Part shown: positions 1 to 11,520 of the stretch, in pieces | How the letters are laid out: the number at the start of each line of letters is the position of its first letter | Position numbering within the stretch: the stretch's first letter is position 1 | Assembly (NCBI RefSeq): GCF_029227915.1 | Contig: NC_079875.1 | Coordinates: 20,641,001-20,705,000, forward strand | Source: Hydractinia symbiolongicarpus | Lineage: Eukaryota > Cnidaria > Hydrozoa > Anthoathecata > Hydractiniidae | Direction of reading: 5' to 3' | Length of the DNA stretch: 64,000 nt | Notes under the pieces: generated by a model | What the model saw: only the letters and a program-made list of their open reading frames with translations | Told to the model about the DNA's origin: nothing | The model's database searches: none | Made by a program: the position numbers and the translations under genes

Positions 1-182
1 GGCCTTTATTAGACTGCAAAAGGTCATATTACAGCCTTTATAGGACTGTGCACGTAGTTAAGAGTGTTCTAAGGCGACGGAGATAATGAAAACGACTTAG
101 GACGTTTCATCGCATTGAGACTGGAACGACTAGTCCAATGGTAACCTGCAAAAGCAGCTAAAACCGCGTGATTAAAGTGTGC
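1..182 (+). repeat. Subfamily X monomer (example)
   Basis: This is an example of one of two interleaved subfamilies. Diagnostic positions that tend to travel together are AAAACGACTT in the middle, GGAACGACTAGTCC with the intact GACTAGTC palindrome, a GCAGCTAAAAC segment, and CCGCGTGATTAAAG at the end, so the CACGTG palindrome is absent. It differs from subfamily Y at the same alignment positions. Mixed monomers carrying half of each signature are common, so the split reflects exchange as well as descent. Confidence 0.75.
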
Positions 183-364
183 TGCCTTTATTAGACTGCA
201 AAAGGCTATATTAGGGTCTTTATAGGACGATGCACGTTGTTAAGAGTGGTCTAAGGCCACGGGGCTAAGGAGAACCACTTGGAACCTTGTAGTGCATTGA
301 GACTGGAAGGAATAGTCAAATGGTAACCTGCCCAGGCAGAGGGAACCACGTGATTTACTTGTGA

Positions 365-546
365 GGCCTTTATTACACTGCAAAAGGCCATATTACAGCC
401 TTTAAAGGACGATACACGTAGTTAAGAGTGTTGTAAGGCCACGGTGCTAAGGAGAACCACGTGGAACGTTGTAGTGCATTGAGACTGGAAGGAATAGTCC
501 ATTGGTAACCTGCGTAGCCAGATGGAACCACGTGATTTGCGTGTGA
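365..546 (+). repeat. Subfamily Y monomer (example)
   Basis: This is an example of the second subfamily. It carries GAGAACCAC in the middle, GGAAGGAATAGTCC in place of the palindrome (GAATAGTCC instead of GACTAGTCC), a CAGATGGAACCACGTG segment with the CACGTG palindrome intact, and a GTGTGAGGCC junction into the next unit. X-like and Y-like units alternate only loosely. Runs of two X or two Y occur, as at 183-546, where two Y-like units are adjacent. Confidence 0.75.
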
Positions 547-3500
547 GGCCTTTATTAGACTGCAAAAGGCCATATTACAGCCTTAATAGGACTGTGCACG
601 TAGTTAAGAGTGTTCTAAAGCCACTGCGCTAAGGAAAACGACTTGGGACGTTGAATCGCATTGAGACTGGAACGACTAGTCCAATGGTAACCTGCAAAAG
701 CAGCTAAAACCGCGTGATTAAAGTGTGCTGCCTTTATTAGACTGCAAAAGGCTATATTAGGGTCTTTATAGGACGATGCACGTTGTTAAGAGTGTTGTAA
801 AGCGACGGTTCTAAGGAAAACGAGTTCGGACGTTGTACCACATTGAGACTTGAAGGACTAGTCCAATGGTAACCAGCAAAAGCAGCTAAAACAGCGTGAT
901 TAAAGTGTGCGGCCTTTATTAGACGGCAAAAGGCCATATTAGGGTTTTATAGGACTGTGCACACACTTAAGAGTGTTCTATAGCCACGGCACTAAGGAGA
1001 ACCCCTTGGAACGTTGTAGTGCATTGAGACTGGAATGAATAGTCCAATGGTAACCTGCGCAGGCAGAGGGAACCACGTGATTTACGTGTGAGGCCTTTAT
1101 TACACTGCATAAGGCCATATTACAGCCTTTATAGGACGATGCACGTAGTTAAGAAAGTTCTAAGGCCACGGCGCTAAGGAGAACCACTTGGGACGTTTTA
1201 GTGCATTGGGACTGGAACGATTAATCCAATGGTAACCGGCTCAGGCAGCTGAAACCACGTGATTTACGTGTGCGGCCTTTATTGGACTGCAAAAGGCCAT
1301 ATTACGGTCTTTATAGGACTGTGCACGTAGTTAAGAGTATTGTAAGGCCACAGCGCTAAGGAGAACCACTTGGAACGTTGCAGTGCAATGAGACTGGAAG
1401 GAATAGTCCAATGGTAACCTGCGCAGGGAGATGGAACCACGTGATTTACGTGTGAGACTATATTAGACTTCAAAAGGCCATATTACAGCCTTTATAGCAC
1501 TGTGCACGTAGTTAAGAGTGTTCTAAAGCCACGGCACTAAGGAAAACGGCTTGGAACGTTGTAGTGCAATGAGACTGGAAGGAATAGTCCAATGGTAACC
1601 TGCGCAGGCAGAGGGAACCACGTGATTTACGTGTGAGGCCTTCATTACACTGCAAAAGGCCATATTGAAGCCTTTATAGGACGATACACGTAGTTAAGAG
1701 TGTTCTAAGGCCACGGCGCAAAGGAGAACCACTTGGAACGTTGTAGTGCATTGAGACAGGAAGGAATAGTTCATTGGTAACCTGCGCAGGCAGATAGAAC
1801 CACGTGATTTGCTTGTGAGGCTATATTAGACTGCAAAAGGCCATATTACTGCCTTAATAGGACGATCCACGTAGTTAAGAGTGTTCTGAAGCAACGGCGC
1901 TAAGGAAAACGACTTGGGACGTTGTGGCACATTGAGAATGGAAGGACTAGTTCAATTAAAACCTGCGCAGACAGGTGTAACCACGTGATTTACGTGTGAG
2001 GCCTTTACTAGACTGCAAATGGCCATATTACAGCCTTTATAGGACTGTGCACGTAGTTAAGAGTGTTCTAAGGCGACGGTATCAATGAAAACGACTTGGG
2101 ATGTTGTAGCGCATTGAGACTATAACGACTAGTCCAATGGTAACCGGCAAAGGCAGCTAAAACCGCGTGATCAAAGTGTGCGGTCTTTATGAGGCTGCAA
2201 AAGGCCATTTTACGGTCTTTATAGGACGATGCACGTAGTTAAGAGTGTTCTAAAGCGACGGAGCTAAGGAAAATTACTTGGGACGTTGTGGCACATTGAG
2301 ACTGGAATGACTAGTCGAATGGTAATCGACGCAGGCAGCTGAAACCGCTTGATTTACGTGTGCGGCCTTTATTGGACTGCAAAAGGCCATATTACGGTCT
2401 TTATAGGACTCTGCCCGTGGTTAAGAGTGTTGTAAGGCCACGGCGCTAAGGAGAACCACTTAGAACGTTGTGGTGCAATGAGACTGGAAGGAATAGTCCA
2501 ATGGTAACCTGCGCTGGCAGATGGAACCACGTGATTTACGTGTGAGGCCTTTATTAAACTGCAAAAGGCCATATTACAGCCTTTATAGGACTGTGCACGT
2601 AGTTAAGAGTGTTCTAAGGCGACGGTATTAATGAAAACGACTTGGGATGTTGTAGCGCATTGAGACTGGAACGACTAGTCCAATGGTAACCTGCGCAGGC
2701 AGAGGCAACCACGTGATTTACGTGTGACGCCTTCATTACACTGCAAAAGGCCATTTTACAGACTTTATAGGACGATACACCTAATTAAGAGTGTTCTAAG
2801 GCCACGGCGCTAAGGAGAACCACTTGGAACGTTGTAGTGCAATGAGACTGGAAGGAATAGTCCAATGGTAACCTACGCAGGGAGATGGAACCACGTGATT
2901 TACGTGTGAGACTATACTAGACTTCAAAAGGCCATATTACGGTCTTTATAGGACTGTGCACGTAATTAAGAGTGTTCTAAGACCACAGCGCTAAGGAGAA
3001 CCACTCGGAACGTTGTAGTGCAATGAGACTGGAAGGAATAGTCCAATGGTAACCTGCGCAGGGAGATGGAACCACGTGATTTACGTGTGAGGCCTTTATT
3101 AGACTGCAAAAGGTCATATTACAGCCTTTATAGGACTGTGCACGTAGTTAAGAGTGTTCTAAGGCCACAGCGCTAGGGAAAACGACTTGGGACGTTGTAG
3201 CACATTGAGACTGGAAGGACTAGTCCAATTGAAACCTGCGCAGACAGGTGTAACCACGTGATTTAAGTGTGAGGCCTTTATTAGACTGCAAAAGGTCATA
3301 TTACAGCCTTTATAGGACTGTGCACGTAGTTAAGAGTGTTCTAAGGCGACGGAGCTAATGAGAACCACTTGGAACGTTGTAGTCCATTGAGACTGGAAGG
3401 AATAGTCAAATGGTAACCTGCGCAGCCAGAGGGAACCACATTATTTACTTGTGGGGCCTTCATTACACTGCAAAAGGCCATATTACAGCCTTTATAGGAC

Positions 3501-4021
3501 GATACACGTAGTTAAGAGTGTTGTAAGGCCACGGTGCTAAGGAGAACCACGTGGAACGTTGTAGTGCATTGAGACTGGAAGGAATAGTCCATTGGTAACC
3601 TGCGCAGGCAGATAGAACCACGTGATTTGCGTGTGAGACTATGTTAGACTGCAAAAGGCCATATTACAGCCTAAATAGGACGATCCACGTAGTTAAGAGT
3701 GTTCTAAAGCGACGGCGCTAAGGAAAACGACTTGGGACGTTGTAGCACATTGAGACTGGAAGGACTAGTCCAATTGAAACCTGCGCAGACAGGTGTAACC
3801 ACGTGATTTAGGTGTGAGGCCTTTATTAGACTGCAAAAGGCCATATTACAGCCTTTATAGGACTGTGCACGTAGTTAAGAGTGTTCTAAGGCCACGGCGC
3901 TAAGGAGAACTACTTGGAACATTGTAGTGCAATGAGACTGGAACGACTAGTCCAATGGTAACCGGCGCAGGCAGATGGAACAACGTGATTTACATGTGAG
4001 GCTTTTATTAGACTGGAAAAG

Positions 4022-4194
4022 GACATATTATAGCCTTTGTAGGACGATGCACGTAAAAGCGAGGGCGCTAATGAAAACCACTTGAAACGTTGTAGTACAT
4101 CAAGACTGGAAGGAATAGTCCAATGGTAAACTGCGCAGGCAGCTAAAACCGTGTGATTACAGTGTGCGGCCTTTATTAGACTGCAAAAGGCCAT
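4022..4194 (+). repeat. Monomer with a 14-bp internal deletion
   Basis: At about 4055 the usual ACGTAGTTAAGAGTGTTCT-AAAGC block is shortened to ACGTAAAAGC, removing about 14 bases (GTTAAGAGTGTTCT). The loss also shifts frames and produces a longer chance open frame on the minus strand across this spot. I saw no second copy of this exact deletion. Confidence 0.7.
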
Positions 4195-7100
4195 ATTACG
4201 GTCGTTATAGGCCCGTGCACAAATTAAAAGTGTTCTAAGGCCACGGCGCTAAGGAAAACGACTTGGGACGTTGTAGTGCAATGAGACTGGAAGGAATAGT
4301 CCAATGGTAACCTGCGCAGGCAGATGGAACCACGTGATTTACATGTGAGGCTTTTATTAGACTGGAAAAGGGCATATTAGAGCCTTTGTAGGACGATGCA
4401 CGTAGTTAAGAGTGTTCTGAAGCGACGGCGCTAATAAAAACCACTTGAAACGTTGTAGTGCATCAAGACTGGAAGGAATAGTCCAATGGTAAGCTGCGCA
4501 GGCAGATGAAACCACGTGATTTACGTGTGAGGCCTTTATTAGACTGCAAAAGGCCATATTACAGCCTTTATAGGACGATGCACGTAGTTAAGAGTGTTGT
4601 AAAGCGACGGCGCTAGGAAAAACGACTTGGGACGTTGTACCACATTGAGACTTGAAGGACTAGTCCAATGGTAACCGGCACAGGCAGCTAAAACAGCGTG
4701 ATTTACGTGTGCAGCCATTATTAGACTGCAAAAGGCCATATTACGGTCGTTATAGGCCCGTGCACGTAATTAAGAGTGTTCTTCGGCCACGGCGCTAAGG
4801 AGAACCACTTGGGACGTTCTGGTGCATTGGGACTGGAACGACTAGTCCAATGGTATGCTGCGCAGGCAGATGATACCACGTGATTTACGTGTAAGGCCTT
4901 TATTAGACTGCAAAAGGCCATATTACATCCTTTATAGGACGATGCACGTAGTTAAGAGTGTTCTAAAGCGACGGCGCTAAGGAGAACCACTTGGAACGTT
5001 GTTGTGCATTGAGACTGGAAGGAATAGTAGAATGGTAACCGGCGCAGGCAGCTGAAACAGCGTGATTTACGTGTGCAGCCATTATTGGACTGCAAAAGGC
5101 CATATTACAGCCTTTATAGGACGATGCACGTAGTTAAGAGTGTTCTAAGGCCACGGCGCTAAAGAGAACTACTTGGGACGTTTTATCGCATTGAGACTGG
5201 AACGACTAGTCCAATGGTAAACGGCGAAAGCAGCTAAAACCGCGTGATTAAAGTGTGCGGCCTTTATTAGACTGCAAAAGGCCATATTAGTGTTTTATAG
5301 GACTGTGCACGCAGTTAAGAGTGTTCTAAGGCCACGGGGCTAAGGAGAACCACTTGGAACGTTGTAGTGCATTAAGACTGGAAGGAATAGTCCAATGGTA
5401 ACCTGCACAGGAAGCTGAAACCGCGAGATTTACGTGTGCGGCCTTTATTAGACTGCAAAAGACCATATTAGGGTCTTTATAGGACGGTGCACGTAGTTAA
5501 GAGTGTTCTAAGGCCCCGGGGCTAAGGAGAACCACTTGGAACGTTGTAGTTCATTGAGACTGGAAGGAATAGTCAAATGGTAACCTGTGCAGGCAGAGGG
5601 AACCACGTGATTTACTTGTGAGGCCTTCATTACACTGCAAAAGGGCATATTATAGCCATTGTAGGACGATGCACGTAGTTAAGAGTGTTGTAAAGCGACG
5701 GCGCTAATGAAAACCACTTGAAACGTTGTAGTACATCAAGACTGGAAGGAATAGTCCAATGGTAAGCTGCGCAGGCAGATGAAACCACGTGATTTACGTG
5801 TGAGGCCTTTATTAGACTGCAAAAGGCCATATTACAGCCTTTATAGGACTGTGCACGTAGTTAAGAGTGTTCTAAGGCGACGGCACTAATGAAAATGACT
5901 TGGGATGTTTTAGCGCATTGAGACTGGATCGACTAGTCCAATGGTAACCGACACAGGCAGCTAAAACTGCGTGATTACAGTGTGCGGCCTTTATTAGACT
6001 GCAAAAGGCCATATTACGGTCGTTATAGGCCCGTGCACGTAATTAAGAGTGTTCTAAGGCCACGGGGCTAAGGAGAACCACTTGGAACGTTGTAGTGCAT
6101 TGAGACTGGAAGGAATAGTCCAATGGTAACCTGGGCAGGCAGCTGAAACCGCGAGATTTACGTGTGCGGCCTTTATTAGACTGCAAAAGGCCATATTAGG
6201 GTCTTTATAGGACTGTGCACGTAGTTAAGAGTGTTCTAATGCTCCGGGGCTAAGGAGAACCACTTGGAACGTTGTAGTTCATTGAGACTGGAAGGAATAG
6301 TCAAATGGTAACCTGCGCAGGCAGAGGGAACCACGTGATTTACTTGTGAGGCCTTCATTACACTGCAAAAGGCCATATTACAGCCTTTATAGGACGATGC
6401 ACGAAGTTAAGAGGGTTCTAAGGCCACAGCGCTAAAGAGAACTACTTGGGACGTTTTATCGCATTGAGACTGGAACGACTAGTGCAATGGTAACCGGGGC
6501 AGTCAACTCAAACCGTGTGATTTAATTATGCGGCCTTTATTAGACTGCAAAAGGCCATACTAAAGCCATTATAGGACGATGCACGTAGTTAAGAGTGTTC
6601 CAAGGCGACGGCACTAATGAAAATGACTTGGGATGTTTTAGCGCATTGAGACTGGATCGACTAGTCCAATGGTAACCTGCACAGGCAGCTAAAACTGCGT
6701 GATTACAGTGTGCGGCCTTTATTAGACTGCAAAAGGCCATATTACGGTCGTTATAGGCCCGTGCACGTAATTAAGAGTGTTCTAAGGCCACGGCGCTAAG
6801 GAAAACGACTTGGCACGTTGTAGTGCAATGAGACTGGAAGGAATAGTCAATTGGTAACCTGCGCAGGCAGATGAAACTTCTTGATTTACGTGTGAGGTCT
6901 TTATTTGACTGCAAAAGGTCATATTACAGCCTTTAGAGGACTGTGCATGTAGTTAAGAGTGTTTTAAGGCGACGGTGCTAATGAAAACGACTTGGGACGT
7001 TGTAGCGCATTGAGACTGGAACGAATAGTCCAATGGTAACCTGCACAGGCAGATGGAACAACGTGATTTACGTGTGAGGCCTTTATTACCCTGCAAAACG

Positions 7101-7340
7101 CCATATTACGGTCGTTATAGGGTGTGCACGTAATTAAGAGAGCTCTAAAGCCACGGCGCTAAATAGAACCACTTGGAACGTAGTAGGGCATTGAGACTGG
7201 AAGGAATAGTCCAATGGTAAGCTGCGCAGGCAGATGAAACCACGTGATTTACGTGTGAGGCCTTTATTAGACTGCAAAAGGCCATATTACGTTCTTTATG
7301 GACGATGCACGTAGTTAAGAGTGTTCTAAGGCCAGGGCGC

Positions 7341-7378
7341 TAAGGAAAACCACTTAGAATGCGCAGGCAGATGGAACC
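7341..7378 (+). repeat. Truncated monomer junction (about 44 bp lost)
   Basis: The sequence CCACTTAGAATGCGCAGG joins the middle of a monomer directly to its CGCAGGCAG segment. The related complete unit at 11,970-12,040 has about 44 further bases between CTTAGAA and TGCGCAGG. The monomer phase shifts accordingly. Confidence 0.7.
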
Positions 7379-8394
7379 ACGTGATTTACGTGTGAGGCCT
7401 TTATTAGACTGCAAAAGGCCATATTAGAATCTTTATAGGCCCGTGCGCGTAATTAAGAGTTTTCTAAGGCCACGGCGCTAAGGAGAACCACTTGGGACGT
7501 TCTGGTGCATTGGGACTGGAACGACTAGTCCAATGGTAAGCTGCGCAGGCAGATGAAACCACGTAATTTACGTGTGGGGCCTTTATAAGACTGCAAAAGG
7601 CCATATTAGAATCTTTATAGGCCCGTGCGCGTAATTAAGAGTTTTCTAAGGCCACGGCGCTAAGGAGAACCACTTGGGACGTTCTGGTGCATTGGGACTG
7701 GAACGACTAGTCCAATGATAACCGGCGCAGGCTGCTGAAACCACGTGATTTAGGTGTAAGGCCTTTATTAGACTGCAAAAGGCCATATTACAGCCTTTAT
7801 AGGACTGTGCACGTAGTTAAGAAAGTTCTAAGGGCACAGCGCTAAGGAGAACAGCTTGAAACGTTGTAGTGCATTGAGACTGGAAGGAATAGTCCAATGG
7901 TAACCTGCGCAGGCAGATGAAACCACGTAATTTACGTGTGTGGCCTTTATAAGACTGCAAAAGGCCATATTAGAATCTTTATAGGCCCGTGCGCGTAATT
8001 AAGAGTGTTCTAAGGCCACGGCGCTAAGGAAAACGACTTGGGACGTTGTAGTAAATTGGGACTGGAACGACTAGTCCAATGGTAACCGGCGCAGGCAGCT
8101 GAAACCACGTGATTTACGTGTGAGGCCTTTATTAGACTGCAAAAGGCCATATTACAGCCTTTATAGGACTGTGCACGTAGTTAAGAGTGTTCTAAAGTGA
8201 CGGCGCTAAGAAAAACGACTTGGGACGTTGTAGCACATTGAGACTGGAAGGACCAGTCCAATGGTAACCGGCGCAGGCAGCTGGAACCACGTGATTTACG
8301 TGTGCGGCCTTTATGAGACTGCAAAAGGCCATATTACGGTCTTTATAGGACGATGCACGGAGTTAAGAGTGTTCCAAAGCGACGTCGCTAAGGA

Positions 8395-8450
8395 AAACGA
8401 CTTGGAAAGTTGTGACACATTAGAGCCTTTGTAGGACGATGCACGTAGTT
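8395..8450 (+). repeat. Truncated monomer junction (about 96 bp lost), instance 1
   Basis: TGTGACACATTAGAGCC joins the middle of one monomer to the third dyad arm of the next. Aligning to complete units, about 96 bases are missing, with ATT present at both edges, which suits a short-homology deletion. The same junction recurs at about 9778, 14,908 and 20,218, so it arose once and was copied. Confidence 0.8.
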
Positions 8451-8573
8451 AAGAGTGTTCTAAAGCGACGGCGCTAATGAAAACCACTTGAAACGTTGTA
8501 GTGCATCAAGACTGGAAGGAATAGTCCAATGGTAAGCTGCGCAGGCAGATGAAACCACGTGATTTACGTGTGA

Positions 8574-8612
8574 GGCCTTTATTAGACTGCAAAAGGCCAT
8601 ATTACAGCCTTT
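8574..8612. repeat. Triple-arm dyad (two mutually exclusive hairpins)
   Basis: Three arms lie in a row: GGCCTTT at 8574-8580, AAAGGCC at 8592-8598 and GCCTTT at 8607-8612. The first pair gives a perfect 7-bp inverted repeat with an 11-base loop. The second and third arms give a 6-bp inverted repeat with a 9-base loop. Both cannot form on one strand at once because they share the central arm. The arrangement recurs through the array. The third arm is often GGTCTTT, which weakens the second dyad. Short dyads have been proposed as a common feature of centromeric satellites lacking a CENP-B site; a function here is inference. Confidence 0.8.
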
Positions 8613-8755
8613 ATAGGACGATGCACGTAGTTAAGAGTGTTGTAAAGCGACGGCGCTAGGGAAAACGACTTGGGACGTTGTACCACATTGAGACTGGAAC
8701 GACTAGTCCAATGGTAACCTGCAAAAGGAGCTAAAACCGCGTGATTAAAGTGTGC
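8574..8755 (+). repeat. Representative 182-bp satellite monomer
   Basis: This copy is a full-length unit bounded by GGCCTTT at 8574 and at 8756. By hand count it has 84 G+C in 182 bases (46%) and 10 internal CpGs plus one at the junction to the next unit. Order of landmarks: GGCCTTT dyad arm, AAAGGCC arm, GCCTTT arm, a TTAAGAGTGTT block, a CpG-rich GCGACGGCGC block, the AACGACTTGG block, the GACTAGTC palindrome, a variable CTGCAAAAGGAG segment, then the CCGCGTGATTAAAG segment that replaces the CACGTG inverted repeat of other copies. The choice of start phase is arbitrary. An identical-looking copy sits 1,358 bases downstream at 9932. Confidence 0.95.
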
Positions 8756-9508
8756 GGCCTTTATTAGACTGCAAAAGGCCATATTAGGGTCTTTATAGGA
8801 CTGTGCACGTAGTTAAGAGTGTTCTAAGGCCACGGGGCTAAGGAGAACCACTTGGAACGTTGTAGTGCATTAAGACTGGAAGGAATAGTCCATTGGTAAC
8901 CTGCGCAGCCAGATAGAACCACGTGTTTTGCGTGTGAGGCTATATTAGACTGCAAAAGGCCATATTACAGCCTTAATAGGACGATCCACGTAGTTAAGAG
9001 TGTTCTAAGGCGACGGGGCCAAGGAGAACGACTTGGGACGTTGTGGCACATTGAGAATGGAAGGACTAGTCCAATTGAAACCTGCGCAGACAGGTGTAAC
9101 CACGTGATTTACGTGTAAGGCCTTTATTAGACTGCAAAAGGCCATATTACAGCCTTTATAGGACTGTGCACGTAGTTAAGAGTGATCTAAGGCGACGGTA
9201 TTAATGAAAACGACTTGGGACGTTGTGGCACATTGAGACTGGAACGACTAGTCGGATGGTAATCGACGCAGGCAGCTGAAACCGCTTGATTTACGTGTTC
9301 GGCCTTTATTGGACTGCAAAAGGCCATATTACGGTCTTTATAGGACTCTGCCCGTAGTTAAGAGTGTTCTAAGGCCACGGCGCTAAGGAGAACCACTTAG
9401 AACGTTGTGGTGCAATGAGACTGGAAGGAATAGTCCAATGGTAACCTGCGCAGGGAGATGGAACCACGTGATTTACGTGTGAGACTATATTAGACTTTAA
9501 ATGGCCAT

Positions 9509-10866
9509 ATTACAGCCTTTATAGGACTGTGCACGTAGTTAAGAGTGTTCTAAAGTGACGGCGCTAAGAAAAACGACTTGGGACGTTGTAGCACATTGAG
9601 ACTGGAAGGACTAGTCCAATGGTAACCGGCGCAGGCAGCTGAAACCACGTGATTTACGTGTGCGGCCTTTATGAGACTGCAAAAGGCCATATTACGGTCT
9701 TTATAGGACGATGCACGTAGTTAAGAGTGTTCTAAAGCGACGTCGCTAAGGAAAACGACTTGGAAAGTTGTGACACATTAGAGCCTTTGTAGGACGATGC
9801 ACGTAGTTAAGAGTGTTCTAAAGCGACGGCGCTAATGAAAACCACTTGAAACGTTGTAGTGCATCAAGACTGGAAGGAATAGTCCAATGGTAAGCTGCGC
9901 AGGCAGATGAAACCACGTGATTTACGTGTGAGGCCTTTATTAGACTGCAAAAGGCCATATTACAGCCTTTATAGGACGATGCACGTAGTTAAGAGTGTTG
10001 TAAAGCGACGGCGCTAGGGAAAACGACTTGGGACGTTGTACCACATTGAGACTGGAACGACTAGTCCAATGGTAACCTGCAAAAGGAGCTAAAACCGCGT
10101 GATTAAAGTGTGCGGCCTTTATTAGACTGCAAAAGGCCATATTAGGGTCTTTATAGGACTGTGCACGTAGTTAAGAGTGTTCTAAGGCCACGGGGCTAAG
10201 GAGAACCACTTGGAACGTTGTAGTGCATTAAGACTGGAAGGAATAGTCCATTGGTAACCTGCGCAGCCAGATAGAACCACGTGTTTTGCGTGTGAGGCTA
10301 TATTAGACTGCAAAAGGCCATATTACAGCCTTAATAGGACGATCCACGTAGTTAAGAGTGTTCTAAGGCGACGGGGCCAAGGAGAACGACTTGGGACGTT
10401 GTGACACATTGAGAATGGAAGGACTAGTCCAATTGAAACCTGCGCAGACAGGTGTAACCACGTGATTTACGTGTAAGGCCTTTATTAGACTGCAAAAGGC
10501 CATATTACAGCCTTTATAGGACTGTGCACGTAGTTAAGAGTGTTCTAAGGCGACGGTAATAATGAAAACGACTTGGGACGTTGTGGCACATTGAGACTGG
10601 AACGACTAGTCGGATGGTAATCGACGCAGGCAGCTGAAACCGCTTGATTTACGTGTTCGGCCTTTATTGGACTGCAAAAGGCCATATTACGGTCTTTATA
10701 GGACTCTGCCTGTAGTTAAGAGTGTTCTAAGGCCACGGCGCTAAGGAGAACCACTTAGAACGTTGTGGTGCAATGAGACTGGAAGGAATAGTCCAATGGT
10801 AACCTGCGCAGGGAGATGGAACCACGTGATTTACGTGTGAGACTATATTAGACTTTAAATGGCCAT
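9509..10866 (+). repeat. 1,358-bp higher-order repeat, copy 2
   Basis: This is a tandem second copy of the preceding block with the same monomer order and the same truncated unit at about 9778. After 10,866 the start of a third copy follows but diverges near 10,965 into a unit with GGAAAGACTAG and GGGGCAGGCAACTC. A nearly identical copy lies at 19,951-21,308, offset 10,442. Confidence 0.88.
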
Positions 10867-11494
10867 ATTACAGCCTTTATAGGACTGTGCACGTAGTTAA
10901 GAGTGTTCTAAAGTGACGGCGCTAAGAAAAACGACTTGGGACGTTGTAGCACATTGAGACTGGAAAGACTAGTCCAATGGTAACCGGGGCAGGCAACTCA
11001 AACCGTGTGATTTAATTGTGCGGCCTTTATTAGACTGCAAAAGGCCATATTACGGTCTTTATAGGACGATGCACGTAGTTAAGAGTGTTCTAAAGCGACG
11101 TCGCTAAGGAAAACGACTTGGAAAGTTGTGGCACATTGAGACTGGAACGACTAGTCCAATGGTAACCTGCAAAAGCAGCTAAAACCGCGTGATTAAAGTG
11201 TGCGGCCTTTATTATACTGCAAAAGGCCATATTAGGGTCTTTATAGGACTGTGCACGTAGTTAAGAGTGTTCTAAGGCCACGGGGCTAAAGAGAACCACT
11301 TGGAACGTTGTAGTGCATTAAGACTGGAAGGAATAGTCTATTGGTAACCTGCGCAGCCAGATAGAACCACGTGTTTTGCGTGTGCGGCTATATTAGACTG
11401 CAAAAGGCCATATTACAGCCTTAATAGGACGATCCACGTAGTTAAGAGTGTTCTAAGGCGACGGGGCCAAGGAGAACGACTTGGGACGTTGTGG

Positions 11495-11520
11495 CACATT
11501 GAGAATGTGATTTACGTGTT
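11495..11520 (+). repeat. Monomer with a 45-bp deletion, instance 1
   Basis: GAGAATGTGATTTACGTG at 11,501 replaces the usual GAGAATGGAAGGACTAG...CCACGTGATTTACG. Counting against the complete unit gives exactly 45 missing bases, and the spacing between flanking CAAAAGG motifs is 137 instead of 182. The sister copy is at 17,358. Confidence 0.85.

Larger units (their letters stand above)
1..8144 (+). repeat. Diverged, weakly ordered left part of the array
   Basis: About 45 monomers that differ from one another at many sites and show few long identical repeats. Exceptions are local: a monomer type with GAATCTTTATAGGCCCG recurs at 182- and 364-base spacing (dyad flanks at 7421, 7603, 7967). Several units here look like intermediates of forms that are fixed further right, for example CACGTGATTTGCGTG near 530 and 3623, between the common CACGTGATTTACGTG and the later CACGTGTTTTGCGTG. 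Small deletions occur at 4055 and 7360. There are no genes in this stretch. Confidence 0.8.
8145..9508 (+). repeat. 1,358-bp higher-order repeat, copy 1
   Basis: This block repeats at an offset of 1,358 bases (for example ATTACAG at 8151 and 9509). That is eight monomers less about 98 bases, because one unit is truncated at about 8420. Ordered landmarks: AAGTGACGGCGCTAAG, GACGTCGC, the truncation, GCGCTAGGGAAAACG, the CAGCCAGATAGAACC unit, the CGACGGGGCCAAGG unit, the GGTATTAATG unit and the ACTCTGCCCGTAG unit. Differences from copy 2 are few, such as CACGGAGTT versus CACGTAGTT near 8358. Confidence 0.88.

Noticed and set aside
3910-4194. 94-codon minus-strand open frame, the longest in the window
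   Set aside because: Its extra length comes from the 14-bp deletion at 4055, which changes the frame. The same sequence is repeated as satellite on both sides.
8582-8782. Recurrent 66-codon open frames on the minus strand with the same start and end
   Set aside because: They start at ATGGCCTTTTGCAGTC and stop at the TAA of the next copy of the same site read in another frame: 182 + 19 = 201 bases. Because 182 is not a multiple of three, the frame shifts each monomer. They are repeat by-products with no ribosome-site or codon signal and no recognisable domain.
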